Source: Diabrotica undecimpunctata (Eukaryota > Arthropoda > Insecta > Coleoptera > Chrysomelidae). Taken from it: a DNA stretch of 64,000 nucleotides. The stretch lies in the NCBI RefSeq assembly GCF_040954645.1, contig NC_092805.1:75982564-76046563 (forward strand), in the 5' to 3' direction. How positions within the stretch are numbered: position 1 is the first letter of the stretch; every line of letters starts with the position of its first letter. A model generated the notes under the pieces. It worked only from the letters and a program-made list of their open reading frames with translations. It had not been told where the DNA came from and did not search any database. Positions 10,757 to 21,230 of this stretch are shown in pieces. The position numbers were made by a program, and so were the translations under genes.

Positions 10757-11086
10757 TCAATTATTGGTTTTTATCCTCAGCACCCGGTTCGGGAGTCTCA
10801 GTCTGTATTTTTTTCCTTTATGCTGCGGCGGAATTAGTGAGAGCAGCGGGATTGACACTGGAATTGACTGGACTTTCTGAATTTTTGTGATGCCCATGGT
10901 TGGTTCATCGAAAAGGTTTTTAAATTTGGAAATAGCCTTTATCAGGGGCTCGCAGCCTTTGCCCGGGGTGTTAGGTTTTGGTGTGTTCCCCAATGGTGAT
11001 ATTAATTCTGGAACGGTGTATGGTGGCGGCGTAACTGTGCCGTCCATTTCTATGTCACTGTAATATATTTCTAACGTGTCTGACAT
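10757..11086 (-). CDS. gypsy-1 third ORF, unknown 109-aa proline-rich protein
   Basis: An intact ORF sits 77 bp downstream of pol and upstream of the polypurine tract, where env or accessory genes lie in some gypsy elements. It opens MSDTLEIYYSDIEMDG, is acidic then proline-rich (TPPPYTVPEL), and ends basic (KYRLRLPNRVLRIK). It has no signal peptide, membrane segment or Cys pattern, so it does not look like an envelope protein. It is followed by a purine-rich, low-complexity stretch up to the LTR. I do not recognise it. Its openness beside an intact pol suggests it is expressed. Confidence 0.5.
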   Translation of the reverse strand: MSDTLEIYYSDIEMDGTVTPPPYTVPELISPLGNTPKPNTPGKGCEPLIKAISKFKNLFDEPTMGITKIQKVQSIPVSIPLLSLIPPQHKGKKYRLRLPNRVLRIKTNN

Positions 11087-11163
11087 TATATTTGAAGGTT
11101 ACTGGTAAACTGTATTAAAATATACTGTCACTACTTGGTGTTGACTGTAAGTGCTTGGACTGA

Positions 11164-13779
11164 TTAAGGAGTAGGGAAATCGGTAAATGCGGGTTTTAGG
11201 TCTTCGATATGAGCTGTTATTGTACGGTTTTTATCGTCGTGTTTTAATTTGAATATTACATTAGAACACACTTTTGTTATAGTATATGGGCCTGAAAATT
11301 TCGGTGCTAATTTGGCGTTAAAATTTTTGGCGGCATTTGAGAGTTGGTATTCCCTTTTCATGACTTTGTCGTTTATTGTGGGTTTCCACTCTCTTCGTCG
11401 TAAGTTGTAGTAATGGCTTTGAGTTGTAAAAGCTTTTGCCAGGTTTGTACGTACTAGTTCGAATGTTTCTCGTAGTTTATGCCATTTTATGTTTTGATCG
11501 GTATGTTGTGTGTCGTTTGGGGTTTTTACGACTTTACTTGGAATTTCTAGTTCGTGTCCAAAGTTCAGGAAGGCTGGGGAGAAACCCGTTGAATCGTGTT
11601 TAGCTGTATTATATGCGAATAGTAGTTCTGGAAGGCTCTTGTCCCATTTCTTATGGTTATTATCGCAGAACTGAGCTATCATTGTTTTGATTACTCTGTT
11701 TGTTCTTTCTACTGGATTATTCTGGGGTGAATATGGCGGAATGTTTCTTTTAGAAATCTGGAATTCGTCTAGCAACTTTCGTACTTCCCTGTTATCGTAT
11801 GTTCTTGCGTTGTCTGATATTAGCTCTTTGGGTGATCCGAATCTCATAATGATTTTATCTTTTAAGTTCTGACAGACTGATTTTGCCGTTGCTGTTCTGA
11901 TCGGTATGGCTTCGACCCATTTTGAAAAGGTGTCCTGGAATGTCATTATATATTTGTTTCCTTTGCTGGATGTTGGAAGGGGTCCTATGATGTCGGTTGA
12001 AACGGTGTGCAATGGATGTGGCGGAATTTGTGTAGATTGCATGCGGCCTGGAGTTAAGCTTTGTTGCGGCTTAAATTTCTGACAGTTCTTACAGTTCCTG
12101 ACGAACTTTGCGGCGTCTTTAAACATCCCTGGCCAGTAGTATTTTCTAGCTAGGCGGGTTATTGTTTTGGCTATTCCTAGATGTCGTGCGGTCGGTTGCT
12201 CGTGGTTTTCTGCCAGAAGTTGTCTCTTGTGGTTTGGGATGCATAGTTTCCAGGGGTTGGATACCTCTGTCTCTTTTAAATCGTATTTGTCCCAGAAGTG
12301 TCGATAGAGAAGTCCATCTTTGATAGAGTAGTCTGGAAATAGTTGCGGATTTGTCTGGATTTTATTTAAAGCTTTATTGTACCATTCGTCGGGTTCTACA
12401 CCTTCTACGTTTATTATGCAAACCAGATCTACTGGTTCTCTAGAGAGCGCGTCGGCCAGGACATTCTGGGAGCCCTTTCTGTAAATGACATCGAAGTCAA
12501 ATTGTTGCAGCAGCATTGCCCATCTAGCTATTCTACCTGTAGGGTTTTCCATTGTTTGTAAGTATCGTAGACTTTGATGATCTGTGATAATTGAAAATGG
12601 GTATCCTTCGATGTAGGGTTTCATCTTTTCTACACCGAAGATGATCGCTAGTAGTTCTTTTTCTGTCACGCTGTAATTTTTTTCGGCATTTGTTAGGGTT
12701 CGACTTGCGTAAGCGATGACTTGTTCCTGTCCTTCGTCGTTTGTTTGTACTAAAGCTACTCCTAAACCGTGGTTCGAAGCGTCCGATTGTAAAAAAAATC
12801 TTTTCTGGAAGTCCGGGCAGATCAGTATTGGAGCTTGTGTCAGTAGTAATTTTATTTTGTTAAATGCTTCCTCTTGGTCTCTGTCCCAAGTCCAATGTTG
12901 TTTTTTCTTTAGTAGCTTTGTTAAAGGGGCTGTAGTTCGTGAAAAATCTTTTATAAATCTCCTATACCATGAGATGATGCCCAAAAATCGGCGTAGTTGT
13001 TTAACGGTTTTTGGCGCGGGATATTCGACTATAGCTTTTTTCTTGTTGTCGTCCACTTTTATTCCCGTTTTGATTACTACATGGCCTAAATAATTTATCT
13101 CTTCTTTGCAGAATTTACATTTGTCTATATTAATTCGTAGTTTGGCCTGCTGTAGTCTGTGAAGTACTTCTTTTAAGTTTTCCATATGTTCCTCGAACGT
13201 TTTCCCCAGTACTATTATGTCGTCTAAATAGGCGAATGCATGTGGTTCCATTTCTGGGCCGATTATTGTATCTAGTAATCGTTGAAAAGTAGCGGAGGCG
13301 GCGTGTAATCCAAATGGAAGTACTTTGAACTGGAATAGTCCTTTTCCTGGTGCTATGAAAGCGGTCAAGGGTTTGCTTGCTTCGGAAAGTGGTACTTGCC
13401 AATATCCATTTTTTAGATCTAACGTGGTAAAATATTTTGCAGATTTTAACTTTTCTAGGATATGATTGATGTACGGTAATGGGTAGGCATCTTTTTCTGA
13501 GATGTCGTTGATTTTCCTAAAATCGATGCAAAATCTGTATCCGTTGTTATCCTTCTTTTTTACTAGGACGATGGGGGAACTGTACGGGCTATTAGATTTT
13601 TCTATCAAGTTCTCTTCTAGCATCTTATCTATCTCATCGTTTATGATCCTCTGCATTGCCGGATTTCGGGGCCTGTATCTTTGTTTGATCGGTGTATTAT
13701 GTTTGAGTTTTATTGTATGTTCGGTTAGATGTGTTGTTCCTTTAATTTGTTTAAATTTCTCCAATTCTGTTAGTAACAA
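11164..13779 (-). CDS. pol: gypsy-1 pol: reverse transcriptase, RNase H, integrase
   Basis: An uninterrupted frame of 871 codons. RT motifs appear in order: SPIVLVKKKDNNGYRFCIDF, FTTLDLKNGYWQVPL, FQFKVLPFGL and the catalytic YLDDIIVLG. RNase H follows (LQSDASNHGLGVALVQ and ITDHQSLRYL), then an HHCC integrase zinc finger ending NCQKF, and the integrase core with D in STDIIGPLP, D in ISDNARTYDN, and E in NNPVERTNRVIK. A C-terminal SH3-like end (KFSGPYTITKV) completes it. The protease lies in the preceding, differently framed segment, and an A-rich run near 13790-13800 separates the two. It looks enzymatically complete. Confidence 0.95.
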   Translation of the reverse strand: MLLTELEKFKQIKGTTHLTEHTIKLKHNTPIKQRYRPRNPAMQRIINDEIDKMLEENLIEKSNSPYSSPIVLVKKKDNNGYRFCIDFRKINDISEKDAYPLPYINHILEKLKSAKYFTTLDLKNGYWQVPLSEASKPLTAFIAPGKGLFQFKVLPFGLHAASATFQRLLDTIIGPEMEPHAFAYLDDIIVLGKTFEEHMENLKEVLHRLQQAKLRINIDKCKFCKEEINYLGHVVIKTGIKVDDNKKKAIVEYPAPKTVKQLRRFLGIISWYRRFIKDFSRTTAPLTKLLKKKQHWTWDRDQEEAFNKIKLLLTQAPILICPDFQKRFFLQSDASNHGLGVALVQTNDEGQEQVIAYASRTLTNAEKNYSVTEKELLAIIFGVEKMKPYIEGYPFSIITDHQSLRYLQTMENPTGRIARWAMLLQQFDFDVIYRKGSQNVLADALSREPVDLVCIINVEGVEPDEWYNKALNKIQTNPQLFPDYSIKDGLLYRHFWDKYDLKETEVSNPWKLCIPNHKRQLLAENHEQPTARHLGIAKTITRLARKYYWPGMFKDAAKFVRNCKNCQKFKPQQSLTPGRMQSTQIPPHPLHTVSTDIIGPLPTSSKGNKYIMTFQDTFSKWVEAIPIRTATAKSVCQNLKDKIIMRFGSPKELISDNARTYDNREVRKLLDEFQISKRNIPPYSPQNNPVERTNRVIKTMIAQFCDNNHKKWDKSLPELLFAYNTAKHDSTGFSPAFLNFGHELEIPSKVVKTPNDTQHTDQNIKWHKLRETFELVRTNLAKAFTTQSHYYNLRRREWKPTINDKVMKREYQLSNAAKNFNAKLAPKFSGPYTITKVCSNVIFKLKHDDKNRTITAHIEDLKPAFTDFPTP

Positions 13780-14520
13780 TTCCTGTAATTGTTTTTTTTT
13801 TCGGTATTGTTTAGTGTAGTACTGATGTCGAGCTGCTCTCGTTTCGGACTGTTCGTGAATTCCGGTATGTATGACGGAATATCTTCGGTCTGGTCGTCGG
13901 CCGCGGTATCGGTCGGTAGTTCGGTATATCTTCGGTCTGGTTGTCGACCACGGTATCGGTCGGTAGTCGGTATATTTTCGGTCTGGTCTTCGACCGCGGT
14001 ATCGGTCGGTAGTCGGTAGGTCGTTTTGTTATATATTTTGCTTCTCTGTTGGAGCGGATATCTTGCGGTTGGTGTTTCGTTGACCCTGGAATTGGTCGGT
14101 ATTCGGTTATTATCTGCATTGTACGATCTGGATCCGTGTTCTGTCCTGGTTGGGTATTGTTCTCTCCTTCTTACGCGATTTCTATTTAAGATGTTTGATA
14201 AATCAAGGCCCCATCTTGTTATTTCATGCATTCCCAGTACTACTTCTGAAACCAATTTTTGGTAAAAAATGTAGCTTGGCTTTTCTCCAAACGTTGTCTA
14301 TGGAACATTTTGCTGTAAAACAGATTTCTATGTTGCTGGTTTTTCCATCTGCCAGCGTGATCTTTAAAGCTTTTCTGTCGCTTTTTGTTCCACATTGTTC
14401 CAATATTTTTTTACCTTTTTGTCCTATAAACGAATTTTGGGCTCCTGTGTCTATTAGTGCTCTTAACTTTTTACCGTTGCTGAACGTTATCGTTGTGTGG
14501 GGTCGTTGATGTGTATAGTG
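13780..14520 (-). CDS. gypsy-1 protease region and repetitive linker
   Basis: Near 14430-14465 on the minus strand the frame reads LRALIDTGAQNSFIG, the retroviral aspartic protease active site. Downstream, an ORF (to 13770) holds a degenerate linker of Arg/Asp/Pro/Thr repeats (DRYRGRQPDRRYTELPTD and similar). It corresponds to about three 50-55 bp DNA repeats at 13870-14020 containing tatcggtcggtagt. The frame meets pol near an A run at 13790-13800, suggesting programmed or accidental slippage there. The link to gag upstream also needs a frame change, so the exact protein limits are uncertain. Confidence 0.6.
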
Positions 14521-14549
14521 TGCGTAGCTGGAGGTTGTTAGGGAGAACT

Positions 14550-15356
14550 CTAAATGAAAGTCTGTCTGTCGAAATTCTGTATTTTGTTATTACGACTATT
14601 TGCCTGTGTCCAGTCACACCTTGTATTGTTTCTGTTATATATTTCTTTTTGGACCATATCATATTCTTCCGCTAGTCTGATGATGTCCTGTGTTGACGAT
14701 ACGTCTTGCCTCTTTATATACAACTTGTATTTCGGGTTCATATTGGTGTATATCCTGTTTAGTTCTTCTTGGTGATTGAATTCACCATGTCTTCTGATCA
14801 TTGTTTGAATATCAATGATGTAGTCTTTTACACCTTCGTTGTTTCGTTGGAGTCGGTTCCGGATTTGAGCTTCCAGAGATTGCGTGAGAACGGAGGAAAC
14901 GAAGAAATTGCGGAAATCTTGTTCGAAGTCTTTTAATTCGTTCCAATATTTATTATTGTTTCTGTACCATAGTAATGCTTTCCCGTTTAATGTTTCTGGT
15001 AGAGCTTGTAAAACGTGAGTGTCTTGTAGGCCGTAAGCTGTCTGGAGTTCTTTCAACCGTTCTATGAATTCTATTGGGTCTCTTGAACCGTCAAAGTGTA
15101 ACCCCCATTTGCGTACTATTTCCATCTTTCTTTGTCTGTCTTCCATCTGGTATTCTTCTATTTCCTCTGGGTTTTGGCCTTTTTGAGTTGGTGCCTTGAT
15201 GATCGCAACTAATCTCGCTCTTAGCTCGCTGAAATTCCCTTCCGTCGGCTGTTCTCTGTTTGTTAATTCGGCTATAAGTTCGTCTTTCTTTAATAGGTGC
15301 ACCCAACTAACCTTCGACGTTTCCGGAGCGTCTGTCATTTTTGAACTGTGAATCAC
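14550..15356 (-). CDS. gag: gypsy-1 gag
   Basis: An intact 268-codon ORF follows the primer site. The N-terminal segment SWVHLLKKDELIAELTNRE...NFSELRARLV resembles a SAP-like helix-turn-helix fold. The middle has the retrotransposon gag signature (RKWGLHFDGSRDPIEFIERL, LPETLNGKALLWYRN, YWNELKDFEQDFRNFF, EGVKDYIIDI). I see no CCHC zinc knuckle; the C-terminus is Asn/Arg-rich. It forms the capsid of the element's particles. The start at 15356 is supported by the repeat of the same start at 9817. Confidence 0.9.
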   Translation of the reverse strand: MIHSSKMTDAPETSKVSWVHLLKKDELIAELTNREQPTEGNFSELRARLVAIIKAPTQKGQNPEEIEEYQMEDRQRKMEIVRKWGLHFDGSRDPIEFIERLKELQTAYGLQDTHVLQALPETLNGKALLWYRNNNKYWNELKDFEQDFRNFFVSSVLTQSLEAQIRNRLQRNNEGVKDYIIDIQTMIRRHGEFNHQEELNRIYTNMNPKYKLYIKRQDVSSTQDIIRLAEEYDMVQKEIYNRNNTRCDWTQANSRNNKIQNFDRQTFI

Positions 15357-15446
15357 TCTGTATTTGATTAAAATTTGAAATGTAGTACTGTCTCATGAAA
15401 ATAAAATTCGGAATTCGGTCGGTATTATTGTTTAAAACGTATTTTT

Positions 15447-15460
15447 CTGCTCGGGCGCCA
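15447..15460 (-). promoter_or_regulatory. Primer binding site of gypsy-1
   Basis: Minus-strand tggcgcccgagcag two bases after the LTR end, as for the other unit. Confidence 0.75.
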
Positions 15461-15462
15461 TT

Positions 15463-16091
15463 TGTGATGTCCTCTCGTGGGTGTCACTATCCGGGTAGCT
15501 TTTAGACAGTCAGAGACAGAGTTCAAAATAAAAATAAAACTTTATTGTCTTCCTTAAATTAAATTGACAAAAATCTTATGTACATATTTACAATTTGGTT
15601 TAGTCTTCTCAGTACCTGGCCTATTTATTCAAATTAAGTTTGACCTTGTCATATGAAATTAGTCTTATCGGCAAGCGAGTGTGTATTTGAAATTTTACGG
15701 GAACGTTGTATCGATTCAATAACAGCGGACGATAGGTACAAAGAAAGGAAAGGAACTCAACACGCCCCTTAAGTGATTCGGGTTAATAGGACACTCCTCG
15801 ACAGTCTCAACACGACTGCTTCAGAGTACGGGTAGTGAAGAGCTCAACACGCTCTTCGGGTAACGGCGGTATGGGACGGAACAACTTGTGAACTCAACAC
15901 ATCCACAAGCCGGGGCAGGGAAGAAGAGAACCTTCAGTCAACACCTGTCGATTCTCTCTCTATGAGGAAATGTTGCGGTTTATATAGCGGAGCTTGGTAA
16001 TTAGTTTTGCCCTTTCTACTGTCGATACATTCCTACTTCATGGGTTGGTTCGCGCGCACGCTGGTTTAACGGTGATGGCTTGGACTCATCG

Positions 16092-16094
<3 letters not shown>
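15463..16094 (-). repeat. gypsy-1 LTR (5' LTR), outer end cut at the TA tract
   Basis: It aligns along its whole length with 9924-10557, but its outer end reads cgtta then TA repeats instead of cgttaca. The terminal TG of the LTR on the minus strand is therefore lost or replaced by TA sequence. Confidence 0.9.

Positions 16095-16164
<70 letters not shown>
16093..16164. repeat. (TA)n tract between gypsy-1 and the P-like element
   Basis: A perfect TA run. The P-like left terminus TTGTTGTG begins directly after it. Confidence 0.95.
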
Positions 16165-16171
<7 letters not shown>

Positions 16172-17278
16172 GATCTGCTTTATGATGTTTTATTATTGAT
16201 TAACACTAATTTAATTAATCCAATTATTTAATTAATTAATTCACTAATTTATGCAGAGTCATACAATTCAATTACTATTAAAAATTCTCAGGGTGCCTTT
16301 TTAATTTTACTTTAATCAGTTTACTTTATATATCTCTTCTAGTGGGTTCAGTATCTCCTAGTTGCTCATAATCGGGATAGAACAGGAAACGGAACTAACA
16401 TTAAAACAACATAAATATGCACACAAATTATTATTTATTTTCAATAAGCAATACTGTGAATGTTAATAAATAACTTTTTGTGGGCAATTATCTTTTCCAA
16501 CAAACTCCTATACTCTAAATTTAATTTTAATTAACAAACTATCTATAAAATATAATTTATTCACAAAAAAATAACTCTTTAAAACTTGGAATCTTAGTTC
16601 GTATGCTTATATTTGATTTTATCTTTAGAATATCTTAAAGTTTTCTTTCATTCAAATTATTTGACTGACCTTTATTTTTTTACACCAATGATGTCTCCTC
16701 TCGATCAAACCACAGTTCCTTCCTTGATTGATTATGTCCGGCTACCATCAAATCTTTCCCGTTCTCAGCATTGATCCAAACCGCATACCAGCAAACTACT
16801 CCTCCGAAAACACAAGCCCAAGCCTCTTTTGACCGGTACTCTTTATTCACAAATTCTCCTTTCTTTCTCAATTATATCTCGTGGACTATGCAGACTCAAA
16901 AGAGGTATTAATCTTCTCGTTTTTGATCTGCTCTCAGCTTCCACCTTTTTCACTAACAAACGAAAACACTGGTACTCCGATTGACTACACGAAAACAAGT
17001 CTTCTCTTCTGATCTGCCTGTAACCAATGACGTATAATATATAGACTCGGTGAACGCTTTAAAAAGTGTCCGCAACATGAAATACCTTTGTTATTGTTTA
17101 TTGTTTTGATACGAAGTTGCACGAAGTTCATGATTTCTTACGAAGCATTACGAAGTTGATCTTGTTGTGTTTGAAAATATTTTCATTTTCGCCATTTTGT
17201 GTGTTTAGATAATATTTTATGTGACAAGCAAATTTTATTTTAAATTTTTAAGAGTCATTTACCTACTATTTTAGTAAA
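16165..17278. other. 5' non-coding and subterminal region of the P-like element
   Basis: AT-rich, without a supported ORF. It includes blocks shared with the non-autonomous relative at 33243-34712, such as cgggatag near 16373 and ttgactgacctt near 16661. The promoter should lie here, but no clear TATA box could be assigned. Confidence 0.45.
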
Positions 17279-18686
17279 ATGCCATTTAAGTGTCTTGTCT
17301 GTGGTCGCGGAAGTTCGAAGAGCGAAACGTTATCACTTTTCAAGTAAGTTATTTTTTATATGTATGTTTTATAAATATTAGGTTATGTGGTGATAGCCAG
17401 TGGAGGCGTTATAGTTGTTATTTATTTAATAAATAAATAAATTATTATGCATTATACTGAATACTAACAATTTCCATTAAATTTTTTGTTTTTTTTTTAT
17501 TAAAATCGTTGCATAGAATTTTTCTTACTAATTTTTTTTTCATAGATTTCCTTTTGGGGAAGAAAAAAAAGAAATTTGGATAGACATATTACAATTAAAT
17601 AAAAACAAGCTTTCCAGATGGTCACGTATTTGTTGTGATCATTTTGATCCAAATGATCTTATCACGAAATCTGGCTTTGTTCGTCTAAAAGAAAATGCAA
17701 AACCATTAGCTATACCAAGGTGGGTAATACTTTTATTAAATTTTTACATTGGTATTTAATATTTATATAAATTTTCTGTTTATTGTTTCTTCTATATTGT
17801 TTTCTCTTTGCATACAGGTCTTCTAAAGATGTTAAAGAGGTGGTAGGAACTAAAGCTTGTCCTAGTCCATCAGACAGCCACAATTTAAATTTCAAAACTA
17901 GAGAATTTCTTACTGGAAGGTATGTAATAATTCTAAACCAACTGTATACAGGTTAATCATATTTTAAGCTTATTCAAATTCAAATTTATATTTGCAATGT
18001 GTTACATTCAAAGTGTATTAAATATTTTTTCAGACAAATATCCAGCAGCTCAACAACACAAACTGCTAGCAGTGAACGAACTTTGTCTGCCTCAGAAACT
18101 GATGAATTCTTGGGCAAGGAAAATATCGAAGGGCATGCTGCAGATAGAGAATTAGTAGCTAAAAAAATTAACAAGAGGTAAAATTCATTTAATTTTTCGT
18201 TTGCATTATTATAAACTTGAATAAGCAATTTTTCTTTCATTAATCATTTTATTTTTAGGAAGCATTATGTGGGGGATTTTTCCATGTCGGACTTGGACTG
18301 CTCAAGAAAAAGAAAAAGGTACATGGAATCAGTAGACATGTATATAACAAAAAAAAATACACAAATTGACACCCTAAGAAAATCTACCAAAAGATGGAAA
18401 CAACGAGCAACAACATTAAACGCATTGGTGAAATCATTAAAAGAAAAACTGTATGTTACAGAAAATGCTGAATCTGTGTTGTTGGTAAGTTTTCTTTCAC
18501 ATATTCCATAAAGAACAAAATTAAATTAAAAAATTAATGGGAAACTCCCAGTAGTTGGCTGTATACCATTGTTTAAAAAACTTATACAGAAGCAAAACAC
18601 TTCACATTTGTATGTAGGTATAAAACATTTAATTTAAAACATTTTTAAAAAGTGTCATCAAAATTTACACAGGTGCATAATGTGAT

Positions 18687-18715
18687 GTTTTCAATCTCGT
18701 TCAGATCATCCTCAG
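18687..18715 (-). ncRNA. Hammerhead-like core, left arm of the intron foldback
   Basis: On the minus strand: CTGAGGA, a helix II hairpin (gatct / gagatt around gaac), then GAAAAC. The order CUGANGA, hairpin, GAAA is the conserved hammerhead core. Short helix III forms are known in PLEs. Confidence 0.6.
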
Positions 18716-18986
18716 TGCCTTCTTTTGTAATTGAAGCTAACACTGTGAAGATATAATTCTTCTTGAATTATATTTCCTGTCACCTCAGCCAGTTGGTATT
18801 TGTCGTTTTAACTGACAAGAATCACATGTTTAAGTCGAGCAAAGAAACATGTTGCTCTTTAAGTATTAAATCTTTATCCAATGTCATCGACATATGGTCA
18901 CATTAGAATTTAAATTTTGAAACATGTAAAACCATATATTGATGTCACAGCTATTTTTTTAGTGTTTTCAATTACAAAAGCAGGCA

Positions 18987-19015
18987 CTGAGGATTATCTG
19001 AATGAGATCGAAAAC
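18987..19015 (+). ncRNA. Hammerhead-like core, right arm of the intron foldback
   Basis: CTGAGGA, hairpin atctGAATgagat, GAAAACGTC. The flanking caggca upstream can pair with tgcacctg downstream as helix I, placing a GUC cleavage site at about 19018. Confidence 0.65.
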
Positions 19016-21230
19016 GTCATGTAATGCACCTGTGTCAATTTTGATACAACACTTTTTAAAAAAGTTTTAAATTAAATGTTTTATACCTACATACAAATGT
19101 TAAGTGTTTTACTTCTGTATAAAATTAAATTATTATTATATTTTATTTTTATAATTATTTTTTTATTTTTTATTGTTTTAGGCCTCTTTACCAGAATCAG
19201 CCAAAGCATTGTTTCAACGATTTTTAAAGGGTTCCAAATGTGCCAAATATTCTCCAGAATTAAGGTCATTTGCACTGACTTTAAATTTTTATTCAGCAAA
19301 AGCCTATGATTTTGTAAGAAGAGCTTTTAATAATTCATTACCACACCCATCAACCATAACAAAATGGTACCAAACTGTTGATGGTGCACCTGGATTTTCC
19401 AAAGAAGCTTTAAATGCTTTGAAAAACAAAGTTGAAGAAGCAGGGAAGCAAAATAAAACACTTGTGTGTAATTTAGTGCTGGATGAAATGTCTATTCGTA
19501 AGCAAGTGGAATGGGATGGAAAAAAATTTACTGGCTATGTAGATTTTGGTACAGATATAGAATCTGATAATGTACCAGAAGCAAAAGAGGCACTGGTGTT
19601 TATGTTAGTAGCCTTAAATGACAATTTTAAAGTGCCAGTTGCATATTTTTTAATTGACAGTTTTTGTGGATCAGAAAAAGCATCCTTAGTAAATCTTTGT
19701 TTAAATTTTATTTATGATTCAGGCATAAAAGTCTATTCATTAACTTTTGATGGTGCTGCCAACAATTTATCAATGGCCAATGCTTTAGGTGCTAAAATAT
19801 CTGCAACAAATATTGAGCCTTTTTTTCTACATCCAATAACTAAGGAGAAAGTTTTTATATTTTTAGATGCGTGCCACATGATTAAGTTGGTTCGTAATTG
19901 TATGGGTACATTTGTTTTGAGTAACGTAAAAAATGAAAAAATTGAATGGCAGTATTTAAAAAATCTTGTTGACTAGCAATATGATGAAAAATTACATTCT
20001 GCCAATAAATTGAGGTATCGCCATTTGAGATGGGGACAGGAAAAGATGAGGGTAAACTTAGCTGTTCAAACCCTAAGTAAAAGTGTGGCAGACGCTTTGA
20101 CATATTGTAACAAAGAAAAAAACTTTAGTCAATTTAAAAATTCAGAAGCTACTTCGGAATTTATCATGATTTTTAATAATTTATTTGATATATTTAATAG
20201 CATGACATATTATTCTAAATACTCGTTTAAAAATTCTTTAAATATTAATAATGAGAAGGAAACTTTTGAATATTTAAAAATGGCTGAGAGGTATATATGT
20301 GATTTAAAATTAAATGATATAAGTATCATATCTTCACAAAGAAAAGTGGGTTTTTTGGGTTTCATTTCAAATATCGCAAGTTTGAAAGGATTATTTAATC
20401 TTTTGGTTAAAGAAAAAAAATATTTAAAATATTTACTTTCTTACAAACTGTCGCAAGACCATTTAGAATTATTTTTTGGGGCTGTAAGGGGTAAAGGGGG
20501 TTATAACAATAATCCAACTGCTCGACAATTTGAGGCAGCTTTTAAAAGATTGCTTATTCACACAGAAATATCAGGACCTAATACAGGGAATGTTAAAAAT
20601 ATAAATAATGTTGGCATTTTAACCGCAACATCTGCACGACCTATTACTAGTTTAGTAAACATAGAAGAAAATTTAGAAGATTTTACACAAAAGACAACAA
20701 TTTTTTATGAGCATGACTATTTTCAAAAAGATGTTTTAAATTTAAGTGTTTATGTAGAAGATGTAATTGGATATATTTCTGGCTTTATAGTTAGAAATTT
20801 AAAAAAAATCATTAAATGTACAAAATGCATAATAATATTAGAAAGTGAAGAAACATTTTCAAAATTACAGTTAGTAAAACAATATAAAAATTTAACTAAT
20901 GCTTCGAATTTAGTTATAAAAATATGCAAGGAGGCAGAGAAAAATTTTAGAATGTATATAAACAAAATTGAAAGTAGTTCAAAAAATTTATTAAATAAAT
21001 TAATAAACGCCACAATGAATAATTTGCCTCGTGACATCATGGATAGTTTTGGTGATCACATTTATGACAGTGAACTACTCAACAATCATTGCATTCAATT
21101 ATTAAATTTAATTTTAAAAAAGTATTTCACGCTAAGACTTCATCATGAAGCCAAAAAAAAATTAGATGTAGATAGGCAGAATCGTATGAGAAGTTTGTTG
21201 ACTAAAAGGATACTGTTTAGACATGAATAG

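Larger units (their letters stand above)
9609..16092 (-). mobile_element. Ty3/gypsy element gypsy-1 with an extra partial internal region
   Basis: Read on the minus strand: LTR (16094-15463), primer site, gag, protease region, pol, a small third ORF, polypurine tract, LTR (10557-9924), then a second primer site and the first 71 codons of another gag, cut off at the TA tract. The last LTR is therefore shared with a second, truncated unit. The outer LTR lacks its last 2-3 bases where it meets TA repeats. I counted about eight differences between the LTRs. Confidence 0.85.
18582..19122. mobile_element. 541-bp foldback element in transposase intron 5
   Basis: Arms of about 156 bp (18582-18737 and 18967-19122) are near-perfect inverted repeats beginning ttatacagaag and ending cttctgtataa. 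The ends fit a TA target duplication with TIR TACAGAAG. Each arm carries a hammerhead-ribozyme-like core. It lies between the donor at 18485 and the acceptor at 19181 and does not alter the exons. Confidence 0.8.
17279..21230 (+). pseudogene. THAP9/P-element-like transposase, six exons, one in-frame stop
   Basis: Inferred exons, all with GT/AG borders: 17279-17343, 17546-17719, 17818-17919, 18034-18177, 18259-18484, 19182-21230. Exons 1-2 encode an N-terminal THAP zinc finger: C-x2-C in KCLVCGRG, the conserved W, then C-x2-H in CCDHFD. A basic coiled segment follows (exon 5). The catalytic part has VLDEMSIRKQ, LTFDGAANN, FLDACHMIKLVRN and SQDHLELFFGAVRGKGGYNNNP, blocks typical of P/THAP9 transposases with an RNase H-like core. 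The spliced length is about 918 codons, close to vertebrate THAP9. A single TAG at 19974-19976 interrupts an otherwise open last exon. It could be a recent mutation, a read-through site or a sequencing error. Confidence 0.85.

Noticed and set aside
10757..11086. Envelope gene in gypsy-1
   Set aside because: It is too short and lacks a signal peptide, fusion segment, transmembrane helix and cysteines.
17279..21230. Domesticated host THAP gene
   Set aside because: It lies between inverted termini at TA tracts, has full transposase catalytic blocks and a stop codon, and related remnants are nearby, so a mobile element is the simpler reading.
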